The notes below the pieces were generated by a model. That model had not been told where the DNA came from. It did no database searches and saw only the letters and a list, made by a program, of their open reading frames with translations. Made by a program: the position numbers and the translations under genes. From the NCBI GenBank assembly GCA_030043175.1, contig JASHYD010000061.1, forward strand, positions 1 to 5,137: a DNA stretch of 5,137 nt, in the 5' to 3' direction. Positions 1 through 5,137 of the stretch are shown here, one piece after another; the first letter of the stretch is position 1; every line of letters starts with the position of its first letter. The stretch comes from Xanthobacteraceae bacterium (GTDB lineage Bacteria; Pseudomonadota; Alphaproteobacteria; Rhizobiales; Xanthobacteraceae).

Positions 1-79
1 ATACGGACGCCATACTCTCGAAGAGGTGTTCCTCGACGTCGCGCGCGGCCGTCCCGGCATCCGCGAAGCCGGACCCTGA
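1..79 (+). CDS. ABC transporter ATP-binding protein, C-terminal end only (partial)
   Basis: The frame that is open from position 2 ends at TGA 77-79 and encodes 25 residues. They include TLEEVFLDVARG, a C-terminal motif typical of the ATPase subunits that partner ABC-2 type permeases (the TLEDVFLEL-like tail of NodI, CcmA and similar proteins). The Walker A, Walker B and signature motifs lie upstream of the window, so nothing can be said about catalytic integrity. The next gene is an ABC-2 permease 11 bp downstream on the same strand, which fits a translationally linked ATPase/permease pair. By family knowledge the protein would be a cytoplasmic ATPase driving export through that permease. 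The substrate is unknown. It is recognised only from this short tail and the neighbour. Confidence 0.75.
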   Translation, partial: YGRHTLEEVFLDVARGRPGIREAGP

Positions 80-82
80 GAG
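78..82 (+). promoter_or_regulatory. Ribosome binding site of the ABC-2 permease gene
   Basis: GAGAG overlaps the stop codon of the upstream ATPase gene and lies 8 nt before ATG 91. This favours ATG 91 over the in-frame GTG at 82, which would sit inside the Shine-Dalgarno sequence and has only a distant GGA ahead of it. The arrangement suggests translational coupling of ATPase and permease. Confidence 0.5.
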
Positions 83-90
83 TGCCCGCC

Positions 91-921
91 ATGAAGCTCG
101 TCATAAAATCCGCGATCTCGCGCTGCGCGATTTCCTGGCGCCGGATCGCCGCCATGATCGAGCGCTATTGGTATCTCTTGCGCTCGTCGTGGCCGCGTCT
201 CCTCGAACTCGTGTACTGGCCTGCGGTACAGCTCATGACGTGGGGCTTCCTGCAGCTTTACCTCGGTCAGAACGCCGGATATTTCGCCCGGGCCGGGGGC
301 ACCTTTATCGGCGCGGTGCTGTTGTGGGATATCCTGTTCCGCGGCCAGCTCGGCTTTTCACTGTCGTTTCTTGAGGAGATGTGGTCGCGCAATCTCGCCA
401 ATCTAATGATAAGTCCGCTCAAGCCGCTCGAGTTCGTCCTCGCCCTGATGGCGATGAGCGTCGTTCGCCTGCTGATCGGCATGGTTCCGGTGTCATTGCT
501 GGCGATCGGTTTTTTCGGTTTCAACCTCTACGCGATGGGCCTTGCACTCGCGGCGTTCTTTATCAACCTCATCCTGACCAGCTGGGCGGTCGGCATCTTC
601 GTGTCAGGAGTGGTCATGCGCAACGGCCTCGGCGCCGAAAATCTCGCCTGGTCCGTCATGTTCCTGCTGATGCCGCTGACCTGCGTCTATTACCCGGTCA
701 GCGTGTTGCCGGCATGGCTTCAAGTCGTCGCGTGGTCACTGCCACCGACCTACGTGTTCGAGGGCATGCGCGCGCTGCTGATCGATCACCAATTTCGGGC
801 CGATCTGATGGCCGAGGCTTTGTTTATGAACATCGTCCTGTTCGGAGCGGGCGTAACGGGCTTCATGCTATTGCTGCGGGCAGCCCGCCGTCACGGGTCG
901 CTGATGCAGACCGGGGAATGA
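91..921 (+). CDS. ABC-2 type transporter permease
   Basis: This 276-residue integral membrane protein would form the export channel of an ABC-2 exporter in the inner membrane, powered by the ATPase that ends at 79. A cytoplasmic N-terminus with the stretch MIERYWYLLRSSWPRLLE is followed by about six hydrophobic segments, near residues 38-58, 70-92, 114-140, 146-174, 187-215 and 242-264. The region YYPVSVLPAWLQ...PPTYVFEGMR (about 200-227) matches the conserved C-terminal loop of ABC-2 permeases such as NodJ and drug or polysaccharide exporters. Length is normal for the family. ATG 91 is chosen because GAGAG lies 8 nt upstream; GTG 82 would add three residues. The substrate cannot be read from the sequence. 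A Nod-factor role is not implied, since no nod genes are visible. The family call is firm; the specific function is unknown. Confidence 0.9.
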   Translation: MKLVIKSAISRCAISWRRIAAMIERYWYLLRSSWPRLLELVYWPAVQLMTWGFLQLYLGQNAGYFARAGGTFIGAVLLWDILFRGQLGFSLSFLEEMWSRNLANLMISPLKPLEFVLALMAMSVVRLLIGMVPVSLLAIGFFGFNLYAMGLALAAFFINLILTSWAVGIFVSGVVMRNGLGAENLAWSVMFLLMPLTCVYYPVSVLPAWLQVVAWSLPPTYVFEGMRALLIDHQFRADLMAEALFMNIVLFGAGVTGFMLLLRAARRHGSLMQTGE

Positions 922-953
922 CCCCAACATCCGGGCACCGCGAAACTTCTTTA

Positions 954-982
954 TTGAAATAAGCGCGATCGTTCGCCATATG
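954..982 (+). promoter_or_regulatory. Candidate sigma-70-type promoter of phaZ
   Basis: TTGAAA (954-959, five of six to TTGACA) and CATATG (977-982, three of six to TATAAT) are separated by 17 nt in the short gap before phaZ. The -10 hexamer touches the inverted repeat at 981-995, a placement suited to repression. The -10 match is weak, so this is a prediction from spacing and context. It would uncouple phaZ from the upstream exporter operon. Confidence 0.35.
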
Positions 983-995
983 CTGCAATGCAGCA
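981..995 (+). promoter_or_regulatory. PhaR-type operator: perfect inverted repeat TGCTGCAATGCAGCA
   Basis: The two 6-bp arms TGCTGC and GCAGCA are perfect complements around an AAT spacer. The core CTGC-AAT-GCAG (983-993) matches the CTGC-N3-GCAG type of site described for PhaR, the PHA-sensing repressor of phasin genes in Paracoccus and Rhodobacter. It starts at the candidate -10 hexamer and ends 18 bp before the phaZ start codon, so a bound repressor would block transcription. That PhaR binds here is an inference; the symmetry and the location before a PHA gene are directly visible. Confidence 0.6.
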
Positions 996-1000
996 GGCGC

Positions 1001-1006
1001 GAGGGA
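1001..1006 (+). promoter_or_regulatory. Ribosome binding site of phaZ
   Basis: GAGGGA lies 7 nt before ATG 1014 and supports that start. The in-frame ATG 1071 also has a GAGGG sequence about 10 nt upstream, so the shorter form starting there cannot be excluded. Confidence 0.55.
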
Positions 1007-1013
1007 ATGCAAT

Positions 1014-2408
1014 ATGGCAATCGGTGAATTCGGCGGCGGTCCGAATGTGCCCGGTGAGGGCGCACTCCTGATGTCCGCCCCCTTGTATTGGTTCTACGAG
1101 ATGAGCCACGCGGCGCTCAATCCGTCGCGGGCATTCGCCGACGCCACCAAGCTTCTGTTCAAGAACCCGCTAAACCCGCTGGCCGTTACGATCTTCGGCA
1201 AGTCTGTTGCGGCGGCCTGCGAAGTGTTCGAGCGCAGCATCCGACGCTACGGCCGACCCGAGTGGGGCATTGCGAGCACGCTTGTCGGCGGCGAACGGAT
1301 ACCCGTTAGCGTCGAAACGCTGTGGGAGCGGCCGTTCTGTCGCCTGCTGCACTTCGCGAGGCTGTTCGACCATGCGCCGCTGCGGCCGCAGCCGCGCTTG
1401 CTGATCGTGGCGCCATTGTCCGGCCACTACGCGAGCTTGCTGCGGGGCACCGTTGCGGCGTTCTTGCCCAGTCACGAGGTCTACGTCACGGATTGGACTG
1501 ACGCCCGCATGGTCCCGATCACTGAAGGACGGTTCGATCTCGACGATTACATCGACTACCTGATCTCGATCCTGCATTTCCTCCGCGGCGACGTTCATGT
1601 CCTTGCGGTGTGCCAACCATCAGTGCCGGTAGTGGCTGCCGTCGCGCGCATGGAGGCGGTCGGGGATCCTCATGTGCCGCACTCCATGGTGCTGATGGGC
1701 GGACCGATCGATACGCGGGTCAACCCGACCAGCGTCAATTTACTTGCAGAGGCCCGCGGCACCGCGTGGTTCCGGCGCAATGTCATCACCAAGGTGCCGT
1801 TCCCTCATCCGGGTGCCGCGCGTGACGTCTATCCGGGATTTCTGCAGCTGCACGGTTTCGTCAGCATGAATCTCGAGCGTCACATCGAGGCCCACCGCAA
1901 CCTGTTTCACCATCTGATTGAGGGCGACGGCGATTCGGCCCAAAAGCACCGCGAATTCTACGATGAATATCTCGCCGTGATGGACCTTGCGGCCGAGTAC
2001 TATCTGCAAACTGTCGACACCGTATTCGTGCGCCACGCCTTGCCCACGGGAACTATGACCCATCGCGGCCGGCCGGTAGACCCATCAAAGATCCAACGGG
2101 TTGCGCTGATGACGGTTGAAGGGGCCCATGACGACATTTCCGGCGTCGGCCAGACCAAAGCGGCGCATCAGCTGCTCAGCACCCTTCCGGACAAGCTCAA
2201 GGCGCATTGGCTGCAGCCCGGCGTTGGCCATTATGGCGTTTTCAATGGTTCGCGTTTTCGCGCCGAAATCGCGCCTCGCATCGCGGATTTCGTACTGACG
2301 CACAATTCTCGCAGTGCTGGCCACGACACCGACAGTCCCGGCCGCGGCGCGGGCGGTAAGGTTGCGTCATTCGAAGCCAAGCGCGCGACCCGCCTCGATT
2401 CCAACTGA
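1014..2408 (+). CDS. phaZ: Intracellular polyhydroxyalkanoate (PHB) depolymerase, PhaZ
   Basis: The protein has 464 residues and belongs to the intracellular PHB depolymerase family (PhaZ1 of Ralstonia eutropha), an alpha/beta-hydrolase with a cysteine nucleophile. It acts on native PHB granules in the cytoplasm and releases 3-hydroxybutyrate units or oligomers from the carbon store. The conserved N-terminal block LYWFYEMSHAALNPSRAFAD begins near residue 24. The nucleophile box is AVCQPS with Cys200. The probable acid is Asp373 or Asp374 in EGAHDDISG, and the base is His406 in PGVGHYGVFNG. Their spacing agrees with the Cys183/Asp355/His388 triad of the Ralstonia enzyme. No signal peptide is seen, as expected for the intracellular type. 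GAGGGA supports ATG 1014. The family similarity starts later, so ATG 1071 (445 residues) is a real alternative. A polar, Gly/Ser/Arg-rich tail of about 34 residues follows the catalytic domain and is probably disordered. A PhaR-like operator precedes the gene. Confidence 0.93.
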   Translation: MAIGEFGGGPNVPGEGALLMSAPLYWFYEMSHAALNPSRAFADATKLLFKNPLNPLAVTIFGKSVAAACEVFERSIRRYGRPEWGIASTLVGGERIPVSVETLWERPFCRLLHFARLFDHAPLRPQPRLLIVAPLSGHYASLLRGTVAAFLPSHEVYVTDWTDARMVPITEGRFDLDDYIDYLISILHFLRGDVHVLAVCQPSVPVVAAVARMEAVGDPHVPHSMVLMGGPIDTRVNPTSVNLLAEARGTAWFRRNVITKVPFPHPGAARDVYPGFLQLHGFVSMNLERHIEAHRNLFHHLIEGDGDSAQKHREFYDEYLAVMDLAAEYYLQTVDTVFVRHALPTGTMTHRGRPVDPSKIQRVALMTVEGAHDDISGVGQTKAAHQLLSTLPDKLKAHWLQPGVGHYGVFNGSRFRAEIAPRIADFVLTHNSRSAGHDTDSPGRGAGGKVASFEAKRATRLDSN

Positions 2409-2425
2409 CGTCAGTCGATCGATCG
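2404..2425. repeat. Two adjacent perfect palindromes at the phaZ stop codon
   Basis: ACTGACGTCAGT (2404-2415) is a perfect 12-bp palindrome that contains the phaZ stop TGA (2406-2408). CGATCGATCG (2416-2425), a perfect 10-bp palindrome, follows directly. They could form small hairpins at the mRNA end, but they have no loop and no T-tract, so this is not a standard terminator. Short palindromes of this kind also arise by chance in GC-rich DNA. Confidence 0.35.
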
Positions 2426-2598
2426 CGCGGACGTGTGTTCCCACGCTTGGTTCGGCCGTCATGGGCCGGGGCTTGATTCGTCGCCCGATGCGTAACTCCG
2501 GCGATTTTGCAAGGCCGTAATAAAGTTCGCCAATCTCCCATCAAACATCTGAAATCATTGCATTATTTTGAAAGGCGCAGCATCCGGTTCGACCGCAA

Positions 2599-2618
2599 TA
2601 AAATGAATCCACATTCAT
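2599..2618 (+). promoter_or_regulatory. Candidate operator dyad ATGAAT-CCAC-ATTCAT with overlapping -10-like TAAAAT
   Basis: Positions 2603-2618 form a perfect 6-bp inverted repeat with a 4-nt spacer, a geometry typical of a dimeric repressor site. TAAAAT (2599-2604), five of six to the -10 consensus, overlaps its left edge. No good -35 hexamer lies 16-18 nt upstream; the nearest, TTGAAA at 2568-2573, is 25 nt away. It lies about 140 bp before the metallopeptidase start, so it could control that gene with a long leader. No known regulator is recognised from the motif. Confidence 0.3.
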
Positions 2619-2677
2619 CGCATGGTGCCACTATTAATTGAGATTGATTGCAATTTAACCTCAACATGATGTGGATT
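2606..2677. repeat. Nested inverted repeats in the AT-rich island
   Basis: The outer arms AATCCACAT (2606-2614) and ATGTGGATT (2669-2677) are perfect 9-bp complements separated by 54 nt. Inside them lie the arms TTGAG (2638-2642) and CTCAA (2660-2664), which surround the 8-bp palindrome ATTGCAAT (2647-2654). The set could be a folded leader RNA or paired protein-binding sites. No known riboswitch or small RNA is recognised, and the long loop makes a simple terminator unlikely. Confidence 0.35.
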
Positions 2678-2758
2678 TTGAGGCCCAAAAGAATATGCCT
2701 TGCCAACACGGCGAATATGCCAGTATCGCGCCACCCAGCTCCTCCCGGAATTCGCACC

Positions 2759-3604
2759 ATGAGTTCGCGCGCATTGCTTTACCGCCGCCCGACCGAACCG
2801 CAAGCCATCGAGGTTGTTTGCGATGGTGCGGTTCATCTGGTTCGCCTGCGTCGTCATCGCCAAGCCCGTCGCTATACGCTGCGCGTGGTCGCCGTCACGC
2901 GGGAAGCGGTTCTCACCATGCCGCCGCGCGGGAGCTTTCGGGAAGCCCGTGAATTTGCCGAGAGGCACGGCGCCTGGATCGCGGCGCGACTTGACCGGCT
3001 GCCGCGGGCAGCGCCGTTCGAGCACGGCACCGAAATTCCCTTGCGCGGCGTCGTGCATGCGATCGCGCACCGGCGCGGTGCCCGCGGCACCGTGTGGACG
3101 GAAACCGACCGCGACGGCCGCCGGATACTCTGCGTAGCCGGACAAACCGCTCATCTGGCCCGGCGGATCACCGACTATCTCAAGCGCGAAGCCAAGCGAG
3201 ACCTTGAAGCTGCCGTCGCGCGGTATGCGGAGCGTCTTGGCGTCAAGGTGCGACGGATTTCGATCCGCGACCAGGTGAGCCGGTGGGGTTCATGTTCGAC
3301 CAGCGGCGCATTGTCGTTTTCGTGGCGGCTGGTATTGGCGCCCCGGTTCGTGCTCGACTACCTCGCGGCCCACGAAGTGGCCCACCTGATAGAAATGAAC
3401 CACTCGGCACGGTTTTGGCGCCTGCTGGGCCGCCTCTGCCCTGAGATGGAGCGTGCCAAGGCCTGGCTCGACGTGCGCGGTACCGACCTGCATCGCTACG
3501 GCATGGCGCATGATGGCCTGGGCGCCGCAAAGCCACGGCGCCGGGCCTTGCTGTGTCATTCGGCCCGCCAGCGCGTCAAGCGAGGCGCGTGCACAGCCAA
3601 GTGA
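2759..3604 (+). CDS. YgjP/DUF45-family zinc metallopeptidase (M48-like)
   Basis: The 281-residue protein belongs to the YgjP-like metallopeptidase family (DUF45, often annotated as M48 family metallopeptidase). Residues 18-80 carry the family N-terminal part VRLRRHRQARRYTLRV...MPPRGSFREAREF. DQVSRWGSCS at 171-180 is the conserved WGSCS block. HEVAHLIEMNHSARFW at 205-220 is the zinc site, with His205, Glu206 and His209 forming HExxH and His215 as the likely third ligand. All expected catalytic residues are present. No signal peptide or membrane segment is seen, so it is probably cytoplasmic. The substrate is unknown. After the domain a basic tail of about 30 residues (KPRRR...RVKRG) follows. 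ATG 2759 is chosen because family similarity begins just after it and a GGA lies 9 nt upstream. Earlier in-frame starts (TTG 2648, ATG 2666, 2669 and 2717) would add residues without family character. The gene converges on the PBP gene, 40 bp apart. Confidence 0.88.
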   Translation: MSSRALLYRRPTEPQAIEVVCDGAVHLVRLRRHRQARRYTLRVVAVTREAVLTMPPRGSFREAREFAERHGAWIAARLDRLPRAAPFEHGTEIPLRGVVHAIAHRRGARGTVWTETDRDGRRILCVAGQTAHLARRITDYLKREAKRDLEAAVARYAERLGVKVRRISIRDQVSRWGSCSTSGALSFSWRLVLAPRFVLDYLAAHEVAHLIEMNHSARFWRLLGRLCPEMERAKAWLDVRGTDLHRYGMAHDGLGAAKPRRRALLCHSARQRVKRGACTAK

Positions 3605-3637
3605 GTTCACCGCCGCAAAAAACAGCCGGTCGATGCC

Positions 3638-3682
3638 CCCCGCTCTACCGTCCCCCCGCGGCCGGGGGAGGGTAGAATGGGG
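3638..3682. repeat. 45-nt imperfect palindrome in the convergent junction, overlapping the PBP stop codon
   Basis: The symmetry is centred on 3660. The core (3644-3676) pairs TCTACC with GGTAGA, then, after one G/G mismatch, TCCCCC with GGGGGA around a 7-nt loop. Outside it CCCC (3638-3641) pairs with GGGG (3679-3682) across a G-T wobble and one mismatch. This gives about 16 Watson-Crick pairs plus the wobble. The TAG stop of the PBP gene (3645-3647, - strand) and its last codons fall inside. It resembles dispersed GC-rich palindromic (REP-like) units common in related genomes. It may also act as a two-way transcription barrier between the converging genes, although no T-run directly follows the stem on either strand; a T6 run (- strand, 3617-3622) lies 15 nt beyond it. 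Confidence 0.6.
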
Positions 3683-5137
3683 AAACACCGTCCGCGGGGC
3701 GCATCGGGCTCCCGCGCCCAGCCGGAATGCCGGCCGGCGGCAGCGGTATCGTCGGACTGGCAGGTGGGATCGCCGCAATCGCATCCCCCACCAGTTCGGA
3801 TGGCGTCTTGCCCCGATGGGCGGTCCTCATGAATTGACTCCACACCTCGACCGGCAAACCGCCGCCGGTGATCTTCTTTGTCGGCGTGTTGTCGTCGTTG
3901 CCGAGCCAAACGCCGGCCACGAGCTGGCTGGTGAAGCCGATGAACCATGCGTCGCGGAAATCCTGGCTGGTGCCGGTTTTGCCGGCGACCGGCCAGCCGG
4001 GCAGGTCCGCCCGGCGGCCGGTGCCGCTCAACACCGTTTCGCGCATCATGGCCGTCATCATGGCGACGTAGCGCGGATCGATGACGCGCTCGGGCGCGCT
4101 TTTGCTGCGCGCATAGACGATTTTGCCGCCATGTGCGGTGCGCACGCGCTCGACGACGTGCGGCGTGACGGCGAGCCCGCCATTGGCGAACGGCGCGTAG
4201 GCGGAGACGAGTTCCAGCACGGAGACTTCCGAGGTGCCAAGTGCGATCGAGGGATTGGCGTCCAGCCTTGAGGCGATGCCGAGACGGTGTGCCGTGCGCA
4301 CCACGGCGGCCGGTCCGAGTTCCAGCGTGAGGCGGACGGAAACGGAATTGAGCGAATTGGCGAGCGCCTGGATCAGCGTGACGGGTCCGAAGTATTCGCG
4401 ATTGAAGTTTTCGGGCCGCCAGCCCTTGACTTCGATCGGGCGATCATCCCTGACGGCGTCGGGCGTAAGACCGTGTTCGAGCGCCGTGAGATAGACGAAT
4501 GGCTTGAATGTCGAGCCCGGCTGGCGCCGCGCCGCCACCGCACGATTGAATTGGTTTTCCGCATAGCTGCGGCCGCCGACAAGCGCCCGCACTGCGCCGT
4601 CCGGCGTCATCGCCACCAGCGCGCCCTGCTCGACGCCAAACCGCTGGCCCTTCTGCGCGAGCTGGTCGAGCACGGCTTTTTCGGCCGCCGCCTGCAACGC
4701 TACGTCAATGGTGGTGTCCACCACGATATCTTCTTCGACCAGGCCGACGAGATCGTTGAGCACGTCCATCACCCAGTCGGCGACGTAGTTCGACGAACCG
4801 CCCGCGCTGGGCCTAACGATGGTGGGACCCAACACCATGGCGGCCTGGGCGACGTCCTTCTTGAGAAGGCCGGCCTCCGACATCGCCGCCAGCACACGCT
4901 GTGCGCGCCGCTCAGCGCCGTCGTAGTTCTTGGTCGGCGCCAGCCGCGACGGCGATTTGACGAGCCCCGCCAGCAGGGCGGCCTCGCTGAGGGTGACCTC
5001 GCGCGCCGATTTGCCGAAATAGCGCTGCGCCGCCGCCTCGACCCCGTAAGCGCCGGCGCCGAAGTAGACCCGGTTGAGATAAAGCTCCAGGAGCTCGGTC
5101 TTGGTGAACTTGTGCTCCAGCCACAGCGCCAGCATGA
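3645..5137 (-). CDS. Class A penicillin-binding protein, PBP1A family (5' end outside window)
   Basis: This bifunctional peptidoglycan synthase polymerises lipid II into glycan strands and cross-links the peptides on the periplasmic face of the inner membrane. The visible 496 residues start inside the GT51 glycosyltransferase domain: KTELLELYLNRVYFGAGAYG (12-31) and VEAAAQRYFGK (32-42) are its late conserved motifs. The transpeptidase domain follows with SxxK as Ser208-Thr-Phe-Lys211 in PGSTFKP, SxN as Ser261-Leu-Asn263, and KTG as Lys386-Thr-Gly388 in AGKTGTS, so the active site looks intact. Numbering begins at the Met codon 5135-5133, which is an internal residue and not the start. The frame stays open to the edge, and the membrane anchor and the GT catalytic Glu region, probably 150-250 residues, are missing. 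After about residue 455 the tail is Pro/Gly/Ala-rich and ends inside the palindrome at 3638-3682. The symbol could be mrcA or pbpC-like, so none is given. Confidence 0.93.
   Translation of the reverse strand, partial: MLALWLEHKFTKTELLELYLNRVYFGAGAYGVEAAAQRYFGKSAREVTLSEAALLAGLVKSPSRLAPTKNYDGAERRAQRVLAAMSEAGLLKKDVAQAAMVLGPTIVRPSAGGSSNYVADWVMDVLNDLVGLVEEDIVVDTTIDVALQAAAEKAVLDQLAQKGQRFGVEQGALVAMTPDGAVRALVGGRSYAENQFNRAVAARRQPGSTFKPFVYLTALEHGLTPDAVRDDRPIEVKGWRPENFNREYFGPVTLIQALANSLNSVSVRLTLELGPAAVVRTAHRLGIASRLDANPSIALGTSEVSVLELVSAYAPFANGGLAVTPHVVERVRTAHGGKIVYARSKSAPERVIDPRYVAMMTAMMRETVLSGTGRRADLPGWPVAGKTGTSQDFRDAWFIGFTSQLVAGVWLGNDDNTPTKKITGGGLPVEVWSQFMRTAHRGKTPSELVGDAIAAIPPASPTIPLPPAGIPAGRGSPMRPADGVSPFYPPPAAGGR

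Larger units (their letters stand above)
2409..2758. other. 350-bp intergenic region between phaZ and the metallopeptidase, no gene seen
   Basis: The first part (to about 2515) is GC-rich. It holds the palindromes at the phaZ end and a weak stem CGGCC/GGCCG (2453-2468, 6-nt loop) that might help end phaZ transcription, though no T-run follows. From about 2518 to 2700 base composition becomes clearly AT-rich compared with the flanking genes, as expected for a promoter or regulatory region. This part has several inverted repeats, listed separately. Short open frames on both strands here lack ribosome binding sites and recognisable protein character. I see no tRNA and no recognisable small RNA. 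Confidence 0.6.

Noticed and set aside
91..921. NodJ (Nod-factor export) as the identity of the permease
   Set aside because: The similarity is to the general ABC-2 family. No nod box or nod gene is present and only the ATPase tail is visible, so a specific substrate is not supported.
381..962. A 193-codon + strand frame inside the permease gene
   Set aside because: It is an Arg/Gly/Ala-rich shadow in another frame of the ABC-2 permease, with no ribosome binding site or family character.
2648..2758. TTG 2648 (or ATG 2666, 2669, 2717) as the metallopeptidase start
   Set aside because: The added residues have no family similarity, no good ribosome binding site precedes these codons, and they fall in the AT-rich regulatory region. 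ATG 2759 fits better.
2563..2760. A 65-codon - strand frame in the intergenic region, considered as a small gene
   Set aside because: No Shine-Dalgarno sequence is apparent, no family resemblance is seen, and it is partly antisense to the metallopeptidase leader.
2615..3154. A 179-codon - strand frame over the metallopeptidase start
   Set aside because: It is the antisense of a recognised gene, with low-complexity composition and no recognisable domain.
3617..3682. Classical rho-independent terminator for the PBP gene, using the hairpin and a T6 run on the - strand
   Set aside because: The T-run begins 15 nt after the stem instead of directly after it, so the standard terminator geometry is not met. 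The hairpin is kept as a repeat only.
3453..4271. A 272-codon open frame on the + strand
   Set aside because: It lies opposite the PBP gene and runs over the end of the metallopeptidase. Its composition is that of a GC-rich shadow frame, whereas the - strand encodes intact SxxK-SxN-KTG motifs.
5133..5135. ATG as the start of the PBP gene
   Set aside because: The residues after it (LALWLEHKFTKTELLELYLN) are internal to the GT51 domain, so this is an internal Met and the gene continues beyond the window.

Overview
This 5.1 kb, GC-rich window looks like chromosome of an alphaproteobacterium. The most likely group is Hyphomicrobiales of the Bradyrhizobium/Rhodopseudomonas type. That placement rests on GC-biased third positions, the style of the ABC-2 permease and PBP1A sequences, an intracellular polyhydroxyalkanoate (PHA) depolymerase, and a perfect PhaR-type operator. 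It is an inference from protein character, not a database match.

Layout. (1) Positions 1-79 are the C-terminus of an ABC transporter ATPase, followed 11 bp later by its ABC-2 type membrane permease (91-921). Together they form a two-gene exporter operon cut by the left edge. (2) A 92-bp gap holds a candidate promoter and the 15-bp perfect inverted repeat TGCTGCAATGCAGCA, which contains the CTGC-N3-GCAG motif described for the PHA-responsive repressor PhaR. It is followed by phaZ (1014-2408), an intracellular PHB depolymerase with a cysteine nucleophile. (3) A 350-bp intergenic region (2409-2758) carries palindromes at the phaZ stop codon and an AT-rich island with nested inverted repeats. I see no convincing gene in it. 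(4) A YgjP/DUF45-type zinc metallopeptidase gene (2759-3604) lies on the + strand. (5) Converging on it from the - strand is a class A penicillin-binding protein gene (PBP1A family, 3645 to beyond 5137). Its 5' end, including the membrane anchor and the glycosyltransferase catalytic Glu, lies outside the window. A long imperfect palindrome (3638-3682) sits in the convergent junction and supplies the last codons and stop of the PBP gene.

Functionally this is a set of housekeeping or storage-carbon genes: small-molecule or polysaccharide export, mobilisation of stored PHB, a putative metalloprotease, and cell-wall synthesis. They do not form one pathway. I find no CRISPR array, tRNA, rRNA, insertion sequence, prophage or defence system. 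I see no evidence of a new multi-gene system. The points most worth following up are regulatory or structural: the PhaR-like operator on phaZ, the palindrome absorbed into the PBP C-terminus, and the dyad-rich AT island before the metallopeptidase.
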